This document shows positions 1 through 6,399 of a stretch of 8,799 nt of DNA, piece by piece. The stretch's first letter is position 1; each line of letters opens with the position of its first letter. The DNA is from JALYUA01 sp039933215 (GTDB lineage Bacteria > Acidobacteriota > Thermoanaerobaculia > UBA5066 > Gp7-AA6), in NCBI GenBank assembly GCA_039933215.1, contig JBDTOO010000105.1, positions 1 through 8,799 on the forward strand, given 5' to 3'. A model generated the notes under the pieces. It was not told the origin of the DNA. It worked only from the letters and a program-made list of their open reading frames with translations, and ran no database searches. A program made the translations under genes and the position numbers.

Positions 1-119
1 GCCGCCAGAGGAACCGTCCGGTGGACCTCCTTCGCGCCCGCGGCGGACGCGACGCCGAGGCCCAGGATCCAGCCGGCTGACGCCAGGGCGGAGACGAGCT
101 TTCGCGAAAAAACGAGCAT
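1..119 (-). CDS. Secreted protein, N-terminal fragment (cut by window edge)
   Basis: Only the first 39 codons are visible; the rest lies left of the window. The ATG (119-117) is preceded by a perfect AGGAGG (128-133) 8 nt upstream, which fixes the start. The product begins MLVFSRKLVSALASAGWILG and continues LGVASAAGAKEVHRTVPLA: a basic n-region (R6, K7), a hydrophobic core and an Ala-rich c-region with likely cleavage after ASA or AGA, so a typical Sec signal peptide. The mature start (KEVHRTVPLA) resembles the opening of DUF4097-type putative adhesin proteins, which often read ...V.RT.PL..GG, but ten residues cannot prove this. It lies 56 bp downstream of the aldo/keto reductase on the same strand, with a hairpin and a possible promoter between them, so it may be transcribed separately. 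Confidence 0.62.
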   Translation of the reverse strand, partial: MLVFSRKLVSALASAGWILGLGVASAAGAKEVHRTVPLA

Positions 120-127
120 GGGGAGGG

Positions 128-133
128 CCTCCT
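128..133 (-). promoter_or_regulatory. Shine-Dalgarno site of the leftmost gene
   Basis: CCTCCT on the plus strand reads AGGAGG on the minus strand, 8 nt before the ATG at 119. It is the best ribosome-binding site in the window. It contrasts with the several genes here that have none and instead carry a -10-like box next to the start codon. Confidence 0.7.
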
Positions 134-153
134 CTGGCAGACAGTACGTGGCC

Positions 154-175
154 CCGGCCCGGAAGTTCCGGCCGG
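154..175 (-). terminator. GC-rich hairpin right after the aldo/keto reductase stop
   Basis: The arms CCGG-C-CCGG (154-162) and CCGGCCGG (168-175) form an 8-bp GC stem with one bulged base and an AAGTT loop, starting directly after the stop codon at 176. There is no T-tract, so intrinsic termination is doubtful. The core CCGGAAGTTCCGG (159-171) is also a perfect odd palindrome that could be a protein-binding site or part of a promoter for the leftmost gene. Confidence 0.35.
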
Positions 176-1153
176 TCAGTGTCCGCGGACCGGATGGGGG
201 CGGTATGGCTCCTCGAGCCGGCGCCGCTCCTCGCCGCTCAAGGCGACGTCGACCGCGGCGAGCGCCTCCGCCAGGTGCTCCGGCTTGCTCGCGCCGACGA
301 TCGGCGCCGTCACGCCGGGTTGTGCGAGGAGCCACGCGATGGCGACCTGCGCCGGAGCGAGGCCCCGGACGGCCGCGGTCTCGACCACCCGCTCCACGAC
401 GTCGAAATCGGCGTCCTCGTAGAGCTTTCCCGAGTAGTCGTCGGTCTTCGAGCGCAGCGTCAGCGCCTCGCCGCCTCTCCGGCGCGCGCCCGCGAGCAGG
501 CCTCTCGCCAGAGGGCTCCAGGGGATGACGCCGATCCCCTCCGCGCGGCAGAGAGGCAGCATCTCCCGTTCCTCCTCGCGATAGACGAGGTTGTAGTGGT
601 TCTGCATCGTCACGAACCGGTTCCAACCGTTGCGGTCCGCCGCGTGAAGCGCCGACGCGAATTGCCAGGCGGCCATGCTCGAAGCGCCGAGATACCGCGC
701 CTTCCCCGCGCGGACGACGTCGTCGAGCGCTCGCAGCGTCTCGTCCATCGGAGTGTCGGGATCGAAGCGATGGATCTGGTAGAGGTCGACATAGTCCGTC
801 TGCAGGCGGCGGAGCGAGGCGTCGATCGCGTCGAGAACGTGCTTGCGTGAGAGTCCCCGGTCGTTCACGCCGGGACCCATCGGAAAGAACACCTTGGTCG
901 CCACGACGACTTCGTCGCGCCGCCCCGCGAACTCCCTCAGCGCGCGCCCGACGACCTCCTCGCTCGCGCCGTCGGAGTACATGTCCGCCGTGTCGAAGAA
1001 GTTGATGCCACCCTCGAGGGCCTGGCGGAAGAAAGGCCGGCTCTGCTCCTCGGAGAGAACCCAGGGCCGCCAGGCGGGAGAGCCGTACGTCATCGTCCCG
1101 AGGGCGATCCGCGAGACCTTCAGACCGGTCGAGCCCAGCCGGACGTATTGCAT
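176..1153 (-). CDS. yajO: Aldo/keto reductase, YajO-like
   Basis: This is a 325-residue NADPH-dependent aldo/keto reductase with a single TIM barrel, full length for the family. The catalytic tetrad is visible: D54 and Y59 in NFFDTADMYS, K87 in VVATK and H128 in YQIHRF. Other family marks are LGLGT-like IALGTMTYG (17-24), GASSM (156-160), the QNHYNLVYREEEREMLPLC segment (184-202), IPWSPLARG (210-218) and the cofactor-phosphate loop PIVGASKPEHL (284-294). From memory it follows E. coli YajO closely along the whole length, including the C-terminal PYRPHPV. YajO has been linked to xylulose/DXP metabolism, but the physiological substrate here is unknown. The ATG lies 9 bp after the stop of the upstream secreted-protein gene and has no clear Shine-Dalgarno, so it is probably the last gene of that leftward unit. 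Confidence 0.93.
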   Translation of the reverse strand: MQYVRLGSTGLKVSRIALGTMTYGSPAWRPWVLSEEQSRPFFRQALEGGINFFDTADMYSDGASEEVVGRALREFAGRRDEVVVATKVFFPMGPGVNDRGLSRKHVLDAIDASLRRLQTDYVDLYQIHRFDPDTPMDETLRALDDVVRAGKARYLGASSMAAWQFASALHAADRNGWNRFVTMQNHYNLVYREEEREMLPLCRAEGIGVIPWSPLARGLLAGARRRGGEALTLRSKTDDYSGKLYEDADFDVVERVVETAAVRGLAPAQVAIAWLLAQPGVTAPIVGASKPEHLAEALAAVDVALSGEERRRLEEPYRPHPVRGH

Positions 1154-1162
1154 CGAGAAAGA

Positions 1163-1804
1163 CTACCCGGCGGGCCCCTTTCGCCGCCGGGCCCGGATCA
1201 GCACCGCGATCTCGTCCGGACGCGGGTTGACGAAGAGGAGGCGGATTCGGCCGTCCTCCATCCGGGAGATGGTCGCCGGAATCGCGGACCCGGCGAGCGA
1301 CCAGCCCGCCGGAAGGATGACGGTGTTTCTGGGCCGCCCGAACGTGCGGTCGAAGACGAGCTCGTCCCCCTCGAGCCGGTAACTTCCGGGATCCGTGTAC
1401 GTCTCCGCGATCCGAATGCGGACGGACTGGTTCTTCTTCACGGCGGGAAAGCGCACGAGGACCACCTCGGTGTCGGCGGAAACGGGCTCGCCGATGTCGA
1501 GCTTCGCGCGGGTCACGGCGTCCCCCTTCAGGATTTCGGTCGATAGCCGCTCGCCGGTGTCGAGAAGAACGGCGGAAGGCTTCGAGACCGCGCTCCCCTT
1601 TCGCACGACGTTGACGTATCGGTCGACGCCTTCCTTCTCCTCGGTGTAATCGTGGTAGAGCGAAAACGCGTGCGTCTCGGGGGGATGCAGGTCATAGACG
1701 ATCTCCCGGTCGGCCGCGGCGCGATTGACGAGCCGCTGGGGCTTCTCCTGCGCGGAAAGCGCCGTGGCCAGGATCACGCACGCGGCGAACGCCGACCTTC
1801 TCAT
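1163..1804 (-). CDS. Secreted protein of unrecognised family, downstream paralog
   Basis: This 213-residue product starts at an ATG (1804-1802) that overlaps the TGA of the upstream gene in an ATGA arrangement, so translation is probably coupled. The frame stays open further upstream, but that extension reads through the neighbouring gene in another frame and is rejected. MRRSAFAACVILATALSA followed by QEKPQ is a clean Sec signal peptide. The mature part has no Cys cluster, transmembrane segment or enzymatic motif I know. It is rich in alternating hydrophobic and polar stretches, suggesting a beta-sandwich. It shares with the upstream product the block VRIRIxxTYxDxxSYxxEGDExVFxRxxGxPRN, then VxLPxGW and a C-terminal DGRIxxxFxNxxPDxxxVxIRxRRR. 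I do not recognise the family. Surface or periplasmic location is inferred from the signal peptide. Confidence 0.75.
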   Translation of the reverse strand: MRRSAFAACVILATALSAQEKPQRLVNRAAADREIVYDLHPPETHAFSLYHDYTEEKEGVDRYVNVVRKGSAVSKPSAVLLDTGERLSTEILKGDAVTRAKLDIGEPVSADTEVVLVRFPAVKKNQSVRIRIAETYTDPGSYRLEGDELVFDRTFGRPRNTVILPAGWSLAGSAIPATISRMEDGRIRLLFVNPRPDEIAVLIRARRRKGPAG

Positions 1805-2472
1805 GGCTCCCGCCGGCGCCCGCGGATCATCACGGAGACGGGATCCGGGCTGGCGTTGGCGTTCATGAAGGCGACGGCGATGCGGCCGTCCGCCTCGGAC
1901 AGGACCTGCGCCGGTACGTTGCACGAAACGACTTCCCATCCGAGCGGCAGGACGACGACGTTGCGGGGGATGCCGAGCGACCGCCGGAAGACGATCTCGT
2001 CGCCCTCCTGGAAGTAGCTCGCCGCATCCTTGTAGGTCTTGTCGATCCGGAGGCGGACCCCTCCTCCAGCCGGCACGGGACGAGGCAGCGCGACCCGGAT
2101 GTACTGCGTGCCCGGATCCGCGTCCGCCGCGCCGGACCGCCGCGCGGCCTCCCCCGGGACGATCTCGAACTTCAGCGGCTCCCCGCTGGCCCGGTCGACC
2201 ACGGATTCCCGCGACGCCTCGCTGCCCTTCCGGATCGGGTTGAAGAAGAAGACGGCTCCCGCCGAGGTCGCGGTCACGTCGTAGAGGATCCGGAACTGCG
2301 CGCTCTCCGGCGCGAGCAGCTCGTACCGGGTGAGCTCGTCCGCTTCCGTCGCACCGGCTGCCGCCGGAGGCGGCGCCGCCGGGGTGCGCGCGGGCGACGC
2401 TTCGGCCAGGAGCATCGCTAGGAGCAAAGGGAGCAAGGCGCGGAGTATAACGAGCGGGCGGCGCGCTCCCAA
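1801..2472 (-). CDS. Secreted protein of unrecognised family, upstream paralog
   Basis: The product has 223 residues from a TTG start at 2472, chosen because it gives a textbook signal peptide (MGARRPLVILRALLPLLLAM, then LLAEASPA) with a purine-rich GGAAGGGCAGGGGA upstream. A Pro/Ala-rich linker (about 29-42) follows, then a mature domain parallel to the downstream gene: YELLAPES, NPIRKGS, VRLRIDKTYKDAASY, EGDEIVFRRSLGIPRN, VVLPLGW and DGRIAVAFMNANASPDP. The two products are clearly homologous but diverged (about one third identical by eye), consistent with an old tandem duplication. Alternative starts are TTG 2436, which lies 7 nt after the TATACT box, and ATG 2415; both shorten or remove the basic n-region. 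If the promoter at 2444-2472 is used, transcription would start inside this frame and TTG 2436 would be favoured. Function is unknown. Confidence 0.7.
   Translation of the reverse strand: MGARRPLVILRALLPLLLAMLLAEASPARTPAAPPPAAAGATEADELTRYELLAPESAQFRILYDVTATSAGAVFFFNPIRKGSEASRESVVDRASGEPLKFEIVPGEAARRSGAADADPGTQYIRVALPRPVPAGGGVRLRIDKTYKDAASYFQEGDEIVFRRSLGIPRNVVVLPLGWEVVSCNVPAQVLSEADGRIAVAFMNANASPDPVSVMIRGRRREP
2444..2472 (-). promoter_or_regulatory. Sigma-70-like promoter for the secreted paralogs
   Basis: On the minus strand, TTGGGA (2472-2467) and TATACT (2449-2444) are separated by exactly 17 bp, matching the -35 consensus at 4/6 and the -10 at 5/6. It lies in a locally AT-richer patch of very GC-rich DNA. 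It overlaps the preferred TTG start at 2472, so either the start lies further in (TTG 2436) or the real promoter is further upstream. Confidence 0.45.
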
Positions 2473-2502
2473 GCGGTCCCCTGCCCTTCCGGCTCCGGCC
2501 GG

Positions 2503-2508
2503 TAGAAT
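2503..2508 (+). promoter_or_regulatory. TAGAAT -10 box for the lipoprotein hydrolase (probably leaderless)
   Basis: TAGAAT matches the -10 consensus at 5/6 and ends 8 nt before the ATG at 2517. No Shine-Dalgarno fits in the remaining CGCCGCCG. A -10 at this distance would put transcription start at or next to the start codon, i.e. a leaderless mRNA. No good -35 is seen. Confidence 0.5.
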
Positions 2509-2516
2509 CGCCGCCG

Positions 2517-3284
2517 ATGCGACACCGAGCCATCGCCGCGCTCCTCCTCGCGGCCTGCTCCGGCTGCATCGGGTCGCGCCCGGCGACGACGCCGATCGGG
2601 ACGCGGTCGATCTCGCCCGACCCGGCGCCGTCCGGCAGCTGCCTCGTCGTCTTCCTGCCGGGCCGTCGCGACGGACCGGGGGCCTACGGGCGCCACCGCT
2701 TCCCCCGGATCGCCGCGGAAGCGGGCGTCACGGCGGACTACCTGGAGGCGGACGCGCACCTCGGCTACTACGTGGCCGAGACGATCTCCACCCGCCTCTA
2801 CGAGGACGTTCTCGCTCCGGCGCGGGCGCGCGGGCGCGAGAAGATCTGGATCGTGGGAATCTCCATGGGAGGCCTGGGCGGTCTCCTCTCCGCGCGCGAT
2901 CATCCGGACGCCACGCGGGGCGTCGTCGCCCTCGCCCCATTCCTGGGCGATACGGAGCCCGGCCTCGTCGCGGCCGCGGGCGGTCTCTCCGCCTGGAGAA
3001 GCGGATATCCGCGCCCCGTGGCCGATTACGAGCGGGAGCTGTGGGGATGGCTGCAGAGATACACCGCCGCCGGCGCGACGAAGCCGCCCGTCTGGCTCGG
3101 GTGGGGGCTCTCGGACGACCTGGCGGGGGCGGACAAGCTTCTCGGAGACGCGCTCCCGCCGGCCCGGACGCTGACCGTGCCGGGAGCGCACGACTGGCGG
3201 ACCTGGACGGAGCTCTGGCGCGCGTTCCTCGCGACCGGCGCGCTCCAGAACGACTGCCGCGCCGGCGCGGCCCCCTCGCCATGA
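2517..3284 (+). CDS. Alpha/beta-hydrolase lipoprotein
   Basis: The product is 255 residues. MRHRAIAALLLAACSGC is a short lipoprotein signal with lipobox LAAC (11-14), so C14 is probably lipidated and the enzyme membrane-anchored outside the cytoplasm. The hydrolase core follows: VVFLPGRRDGPGAYG (44-58) as oxyanion-hole strand and loop, nucleophile elbow GISMGG with S116, acid D200 or D201 in LGWGLSDDL, and H225 in VPGAHDW. These fit an esterase or alpha/beta hydrolase in order and spacing; the substrate cannot be told. The ATG at 2517 is set by the signal peptide and by the TAGAAT box just upstream. Its TGA overlaps the ATG of the following dehydrogenase (ATGA), so the two are co-translated. 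It is divergent from the secreted-paralog unit. Confidence 0.86.
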   Translation: MRHRAIAALLLAACSGCIGSRPATTPIGTRSISPDPAPSGSCLVVFLPGRRDGPGAYGRHRFPRIAAEAGVTADYLEADAHLGYYVAETISTRLYEDVLAPARARGREKIWIVGISMGGLGGLLSARDHPDATRGVVALAPFLGDTEPGLVAAAGGLSAWRSGYPRPVADYERELWGWLQRYTAAGATKPPVWLGWGLSDDLAGADKLLGDALPPARTLTVPGAHDWRTWTELWRAFLATGALQNDCRAGAAPSP

Positions 3285-3994
3285 CCCTCCAGGGCCGCAC
3301 GGCGATCGTGACGGGGGGAACCGGCGCGCTCGGAACCGCCGTCGTCCGCGAACTGCTCGCCGCGGGCGCGCGGGTCGACGCGCCCTTCCGCGAACCGGGA
3401 GCCCTCGAGGCCCTGCGGCGGGGAGTTCCCTCAGGCGGCGACCGGCTTTCGGGCGGCCCGGTCGATCTCACCGACGAGGACGCCGTCGCCGGATACTTCG
3501 ACGCCGTCGAGCGGGACCGCGGAGGCCTCGACATCCTCGTCCACACCGCGGGCTCCTTCGCCGGCGGAAGTCCCGTCCACGAGACCTCCTGGTCTCTCTG
3601 GCAGCGCATGCTCGACTCGAATCTGAAGACGGCGGTCCTCGCCTCGCGCGCGGCCGCGCCCCACATGCTCTCCCGCGGCGGCGGGTCGATCGTCCACGTG
3701 TCGAGCCGCCCCGCCACCCAGGCCGCCGAGAACGTGGCGGCCTACGCGGCGTCCAAGCGCGCCCTCCTCGCCCTGACGGACGCGATGTCGGCCGAGCTGC
3801 GCGACGGAAACGTCACCGTCAACGCCGTTCTCCCGTCGACGATCGACACGCCCGCCAACCGCGCGGCGGATCCCGGGGGCGACTTCTCGCGCTGGGTCCC
3901 TCCCGACGCGATCGCGCGCGTGATCCTGTTTCTCGTCGGACCGGACGCACGGATCGTGAGCGGGGCGCATCTGCCCGTCTACGGGCGCGCGTGA
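3281..3994 (+). CDS. Short-chain dehydrogenase/reductase (SDR)
   Basis: This is a 237-residue classical-length SDR. The Rossmann start VTGGTGALG carries a GxxGxxG-type glycine motif (G12, G15, G18) rather than the classical TGxxxGxG. HTAG (88-91) replaces NNAG. The active site is complete: N114, S142, Y155 and K159 in YAASK. The C-terminal run LPSTIDTPANR, FSRWVPPDAIA, FLVG and SGAHLPVYG is characteristic of a FabG-like SDR subgroup. R37 after beta-2 (VDAPFR) suggests NADP(H) preference, tentatively. No signal peptide, so cytosolic, unlike its co-translated lipoprotein partner; a shared pathway is not obvious. The frame is open further upstream, but only ATG 3281, overlapping the hydrolase stop, makes an SDR. 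Its stop lies 10 bp from that of the convergent cytochrome gene. Confidence 0.93.
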   Translation: MTLQGRTAIVTGGTGALGTAVVRELLAAGARVDAPFREPGALEALRRGVPSGGDRLSGGPVDLTDEDAVAGYFDAVERDRGGLDILVHTAGSFAGGSPVHETSWSLWQRMLDSNLKTAVLASRAAAPHMLSRGGGSIVHVSSRPATQAAENVAAYAASKRALLALTDAMSAELRDGNVTVNAVLPSTIDTPANRAADPGGDFSRWVPPDAIARVILFLVGPDARIVSGAHLPVYGRA

Positions 3995-4004
3995 TCGGGA
4001 GAGA

Positions 4005-4421
4005 CTAGCGGCCGACCGGCCTCGTGACGACGGGCTCCCAGGCCGGCGCCTCGCCCCCGAAGTTCTTCACGAGGTAGGCCACGAGCTCGTCCTTGCGATC
4101 GGGATGGACGTCGGCGCCCCAGCCGATCATCTTCGTCACCTCGGCGCCCCACTGCTTCTCCGTCAGTCGCTGCTGCACGACGATGTCGGCGGAGTGGCAG
4201 ACGAGGCAGGCGCCGTCGGCGACGGCCTTGGCGGATCCTGCGGGAAATTCGGAGAGCTTCGTCCCCAGCACCGGCAGACGCGCGTCGAAGGGCGCGGCGG
4301 CCGCGGCGCGGCTCTTCGCCGCCGGCTTCTTTCGGCGGGATCGCCGGGCGGCGGCTCCCTCGGGCGCGAGCAGGATCGCGGCCGACACGAGTGCCGCGAG
4401 CGCGAGCGCCCTGCGGCTCAC
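4005..4421 (-). CDS. Monoheme cytochrome c, probable electron acceptor of the sulfite dehydrogenase
   Basis: The product has 138 residues from a GTG (4421-4419) overlapping the TGA of the molybdoenzyme gene by 4 bp (GTGA), so the two are translated as a pair. An N-terminal signal (MSRRALALAALVSAAILLAP, EGAAA) exports it. A strongly basic linker (RRSRRKKPAAK, 27-36) follows. The single heme site is CLVCH (72-76), and M98 in VTKMIGWGAD is the likely distal ligand. The order CxxCH, then LTEKQW...VTKMIGWGA, ending in YLVKNFG, fits small class I cytochromes paired with sulfite dehydrogenases (SorB-like). Established for SorAB: the heme subunit accepts electrons from the molybdenum subunit in the periplasm. 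The basic linker is unusual and could promote docking or membrane association (inference). Confidence 0.88.
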   Translation of the reverse strand: MSRRALALAALVSAAILLAPEGAAARRSRRKKPAAKSRAAAAAPFDARLPVLGTKLSEFPAGSAKAVADGACLVCHSADIVVQQRLTEKQWGAEVTKMIGWGADVHPDRKDELVAYLVKNFGGEAPAWEPVVTRPVGR

Positions 4422-5593
4422 GCGGTCACCTCGACCGCCGCCGCGTGCCAGCCGTTGTGGAGGTATCCGCTCGGATTCCACACCCCCTCCCGCGGCTGGA
4501 CCGCTCCCCGGCTGTCCGTGGCGCGCGCGAGAATCCTCTGCGCTCCGGCCGCGGGCGGCGTCCAGCGAAACGACCAGAGCCGCCAGGCCCAGGCGTCGTG
4601 CTGCGCATCGAGCTCGGCGGTTCGCCACGTCGCGCCGTCGTCATCGGAAATGTCGACGCGCGCCACGTCCGGCGCGCCGGAGAACGCGAAGCCCCGCACG
4701 ACGACGGGGACCCCCGCGCGCGTCCGGGCCGGCGCGTCCGTAAAGCACGATTTCACGAAGATCTCCGTGACCGGCCGCATCTCCGCCGCGGGGACCGCGA
4801 CGCCGGGCGCTCCCGGCTCCTTCGGATAGCGATACGCCGTATCCATGTAGAAGCCCGTCTGCGGATCCGGCTGAGGGGACAGCCGCTCGAGCCACTTCAT
4901 CCAGTGGTCACCGGCCCAGCCCGGCACGACGAGACGCGCGGGACCGCCGTGCGCCGACGGAAGCGGCTCGCCGTTCATCTCGTCCGCGACGATACCGTCC
5001 GCCAGCACCTTGTCGAGCTCGACGCTCCGGTGGAAGGGCGGCACCTTGACGGGCGGCCGGTCGCTGCCGAAGGTGTGGAGGTGGCGCGCGGACGCCTTCA
5101 GCCCCGCCCGCTCGAGGATGTCCTTCACGCGGACGCCCGTCCACCGCGCGTTGCCGACGGCCCCGTACTTCCACTGGACCCCCGGGATCGCGGGCCGGAA
5201 GAGCGCGCGGCCGTTGCCCGCGCACTGGAGGACGCAGGTCACGGTGGTCCGCGGCATCTTTCGCAGGTCCTCGAGAGAGAGCCGCAGCGGCCGCTCGACC
5301 TCGCCGTCGACGGCGATACCCCAGCCCTTGCGGGAGGGATACATCGGGTTCCAGTGGTTGCGAACGAAGAAGAGATCGTTCGGCGTCAGATAGCTCGTCA
5401 GCGCGTCCAGAGGTGTCTCGGCGTCCGAGGCGTACCCGCTCATCTGGATCATGCGCCGGCGGGAGGAAGGCACGCCGTCGGGCGCGGACGCGGCGAACAG
5501 GCCCGAGGGAAAGAGAGCCGCCGCGCCGGCCAGTCCGAGGAAGCGGCGCCGGTCGAGCGGGAAGGCGGACGCGGGCTTCGCGGTCGTCGTCAT
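4418..5593 (-). CDS. Sulfite oxidase-family molybdoenzyme (SorA-like sulfite dehydrogenase)
   Basis: The product has 391 residues. A Tat signal with DRRRFLGLAGAAALF (14-28) indicates export folded with molybdopterin. The catalytic domain spans about 60-260 and the Ig-like Mo-co dimerisation domain about 268-388 (RVDISDDDGATW, WAWRLWSFRW, NPSGYLHNGWH). Aligned by eye to the human enzyme, active-site residues are all present: R78 (VRNH; human R160), C124, the Mo ligand in LQCAGN (C207), R129 (R212), R220 (R309), K233 in KWL (K322) and probably Y254 (Y343). This supports real sulfite oxidation rather than the altered SoxC or YedY types, though PGWAGDHWMKWL differs locally from both. The adjacent cytochrome argues for a cytochrome c-linked enzyme. 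The ATG has GGAGG 5 nt upstream and a TAGAAT box 21 nt upstream. Confidence 0.92.
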   Translation of the reverse strand: MTTTAKPASAFPLDRRRFLGLAGAAALFPSGLFAASAPDGVPSSRRRMIQMSGYASDAETPLDALTSYLTPNDLFFVRNHWNPMYPSRKGWGIAVDGEVERPLRLSLEDLRKMPRTTVTCVLQCAGNGRALFRPAIPGVQWKYGAVGNARWTGVRVKDILERAGLKASARHLHTFGSDRPPVKVPPFHRSVELDKVLADGIVADEMNGEPLPSAHGGPARLVVPGWAGDHWMKWLERLSPQPDPQTGFYMDTAYRYPKEPGAPGVAVPAAEMRPVTEIFVKSCFTDAPARTRAGVPVVVRGFAFSGAPDVARVDISDDDGATWRTAELDAQHDAWAWRLWSFRWTPPAAGAQRILARATDSRGAVQPREGVWNPSGYLHNGWHAAAVEVTA

Positions 5594-5614
5594 GGGGGCC
5601 TCCGGGTTTCGCGG

Positions 5615-5620
5615 ATTCTA
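5615..5620 (-). promoter_or_regulatory. TAGAAT -10 box upstream of the sulfite dehydrogenase
   Basis: Minus-strand TAGAAT (5620-5615) lies in the 44-bp gap between the exonuclease III stop and the molybdoenzyme ATG. It is followed by a 21-nt interval containing GGAGG (5603-5599), 5 nt from the ATG. This would give a short leader with a ribosome-binding site, so the sulfite genes may have their own promoter. No convincing -35 is seen. Confidence 0.4.
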
Positions 5621-5637
5621 TGCGGAGGGGCGCGCTT

Positions 5638-6399
5638 TCACGGACGATCCCCGACGCTGAACGTCACCACGACCGGAGCGTGGTCGCTCGTGCCGACCTC
5701 CCGGCGGACGACCGACTCCGTCGCGCGGCTGGCGAGCGCGTTGCTCGCGAGGACGTAGTCGAGGCGCCATCCGATGTTGCGCTGCCGCATGTTGCGCCAC
5801 GGCGCCCACCACGTGAAGAGCCCGTCGTTGTCCGGATCGAGGGCGCGTCCGACGTCGACGAGTCCCTGCCGGAGGATCTCCTCGAAGAGCTCGCGCTCCT
5901 CGGGCAGCTGTCCGATCGCCGTCGGCTTGCGCTCCTTCGGGTGCACGTCGACCGCGGCACGGGCCACGTTCAGGTCGCCGCAGAGCGCGAGCGTCTCGCC
6001 GGATTCCCGCGCGGCCGCCGCGAAGGCGCGCAGGGACTCGAGAAAGCGCATCTTCGCCTCGAAGTCCTTGCCGCCGTTCGGGACGTAGATCGAAGCCACG
6101 GTCGCGCCGGGAACCCGCGCCGTGACGATGCGGGTCTCGTGGTCGAACTCGGGGTGCGCGAACACCGGCTTCTCCGGGGCGAAGGTCTTCGACACGTGGA
6201 GGCCGACTCCCGAGTAGCCGCCGACGCCGTGCCAGTAGCACCAATACCCATCCATCTCGCAGAGGGCGGCGGGCACCTGGGCGGAACCGGCCTTGATCTC
6301 CTGCAGGCAGACGACGTCGGGACGCTCCGCGTCGACCCAGTCCCGGAACTGGGCTTCGCGCGCGCGGATCCCGTTCACGTTCCAGGTGGCGATCTTCAA
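5638..6399 (-). CDS. xth: Exodeoxyribonuclease III
   Basis: A 253-residue cytosolic enzyme of the exonuclease/endonuclease/phosphatase fold, acting as AP endonuclease and 3'-5' exonuclease in base-excision repair. All diagnostic motifs are present: WNVNGIRAR with N7, LQEIK with metal ligand E34, IYVPNG with Y105, GDLNVA with D142 and N144, WRLDYVL with D214, and the C-terminal SDH with D239 and H240. FTWWAPWRNMRQRNIGWRLDY is typical of bacterial ExoIII. Translation starts at TTG (6399-6397), needed to give the conserved MKIATWNVNG opening. This TTG overlaps the TGA of the preceding small gene (TTGA), so expression is probably coupled to it. Confidence 0.95.
   Translation of the reverse strand: MKIATWNVNGIRAREAQFRDWVDAERPDVVCLQEIKAGSAQVPAALCEMDGYWCYWHGVGGYSGVGLHVSKTFAPEKPVFAHPEFDHETRIVTARVPGATVASIYVPNGGKDFEAKMRFLESLRAFAAAARESGETLALCGDLNVARAAVDVHPKERKPTAIGQLPEERELFEEILRQGLVDVGRALDPDNDGLFTWWAPWRNMRQRNIGWRLDYVLASNALASRATESVVRREVGTSDHAPVVVTFSVGDRP

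Noticed and set aside
1163..2569. A single 468-codon minus-strand frame covering both secreted-protein genes
   Set aside because: Its upstream half is Arg/Gly-rich and is an out-of-frame shadow of the 1801-2472 gene. The real gene starts at ATG 1804 with a signal peptide and an ATGA overlap.
2330..3280. N-terminal extension of the SDR frame back to 2330
   Set aside because: The extension is Arg/Pro-rich shadow sequence over the lipoprotein hydrolase. The Rossmann motif begins a few residues after ATG 3281, which overlaps the hydrolase stop.
4422..4628. Upstream extension of the cytochrome frame to 4628
   Set aside because: It reads the molybdoenzyme's C-terminal coding region in the wrong frame. 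GTG 4421 gives a proper signal peptide and a GTGA overlap.
4418..5593. SoxC subunit of a Sox system, or a YedY/MsrP-type reductase
   Set aside because: No soxABXYZ genes or MsrQ-like membrane partner are present, and the full set of sulfite-oxidase residues with an adjacent cytochrome favours a SorA-like enzyme. SoxC affinity is not fully excluded.
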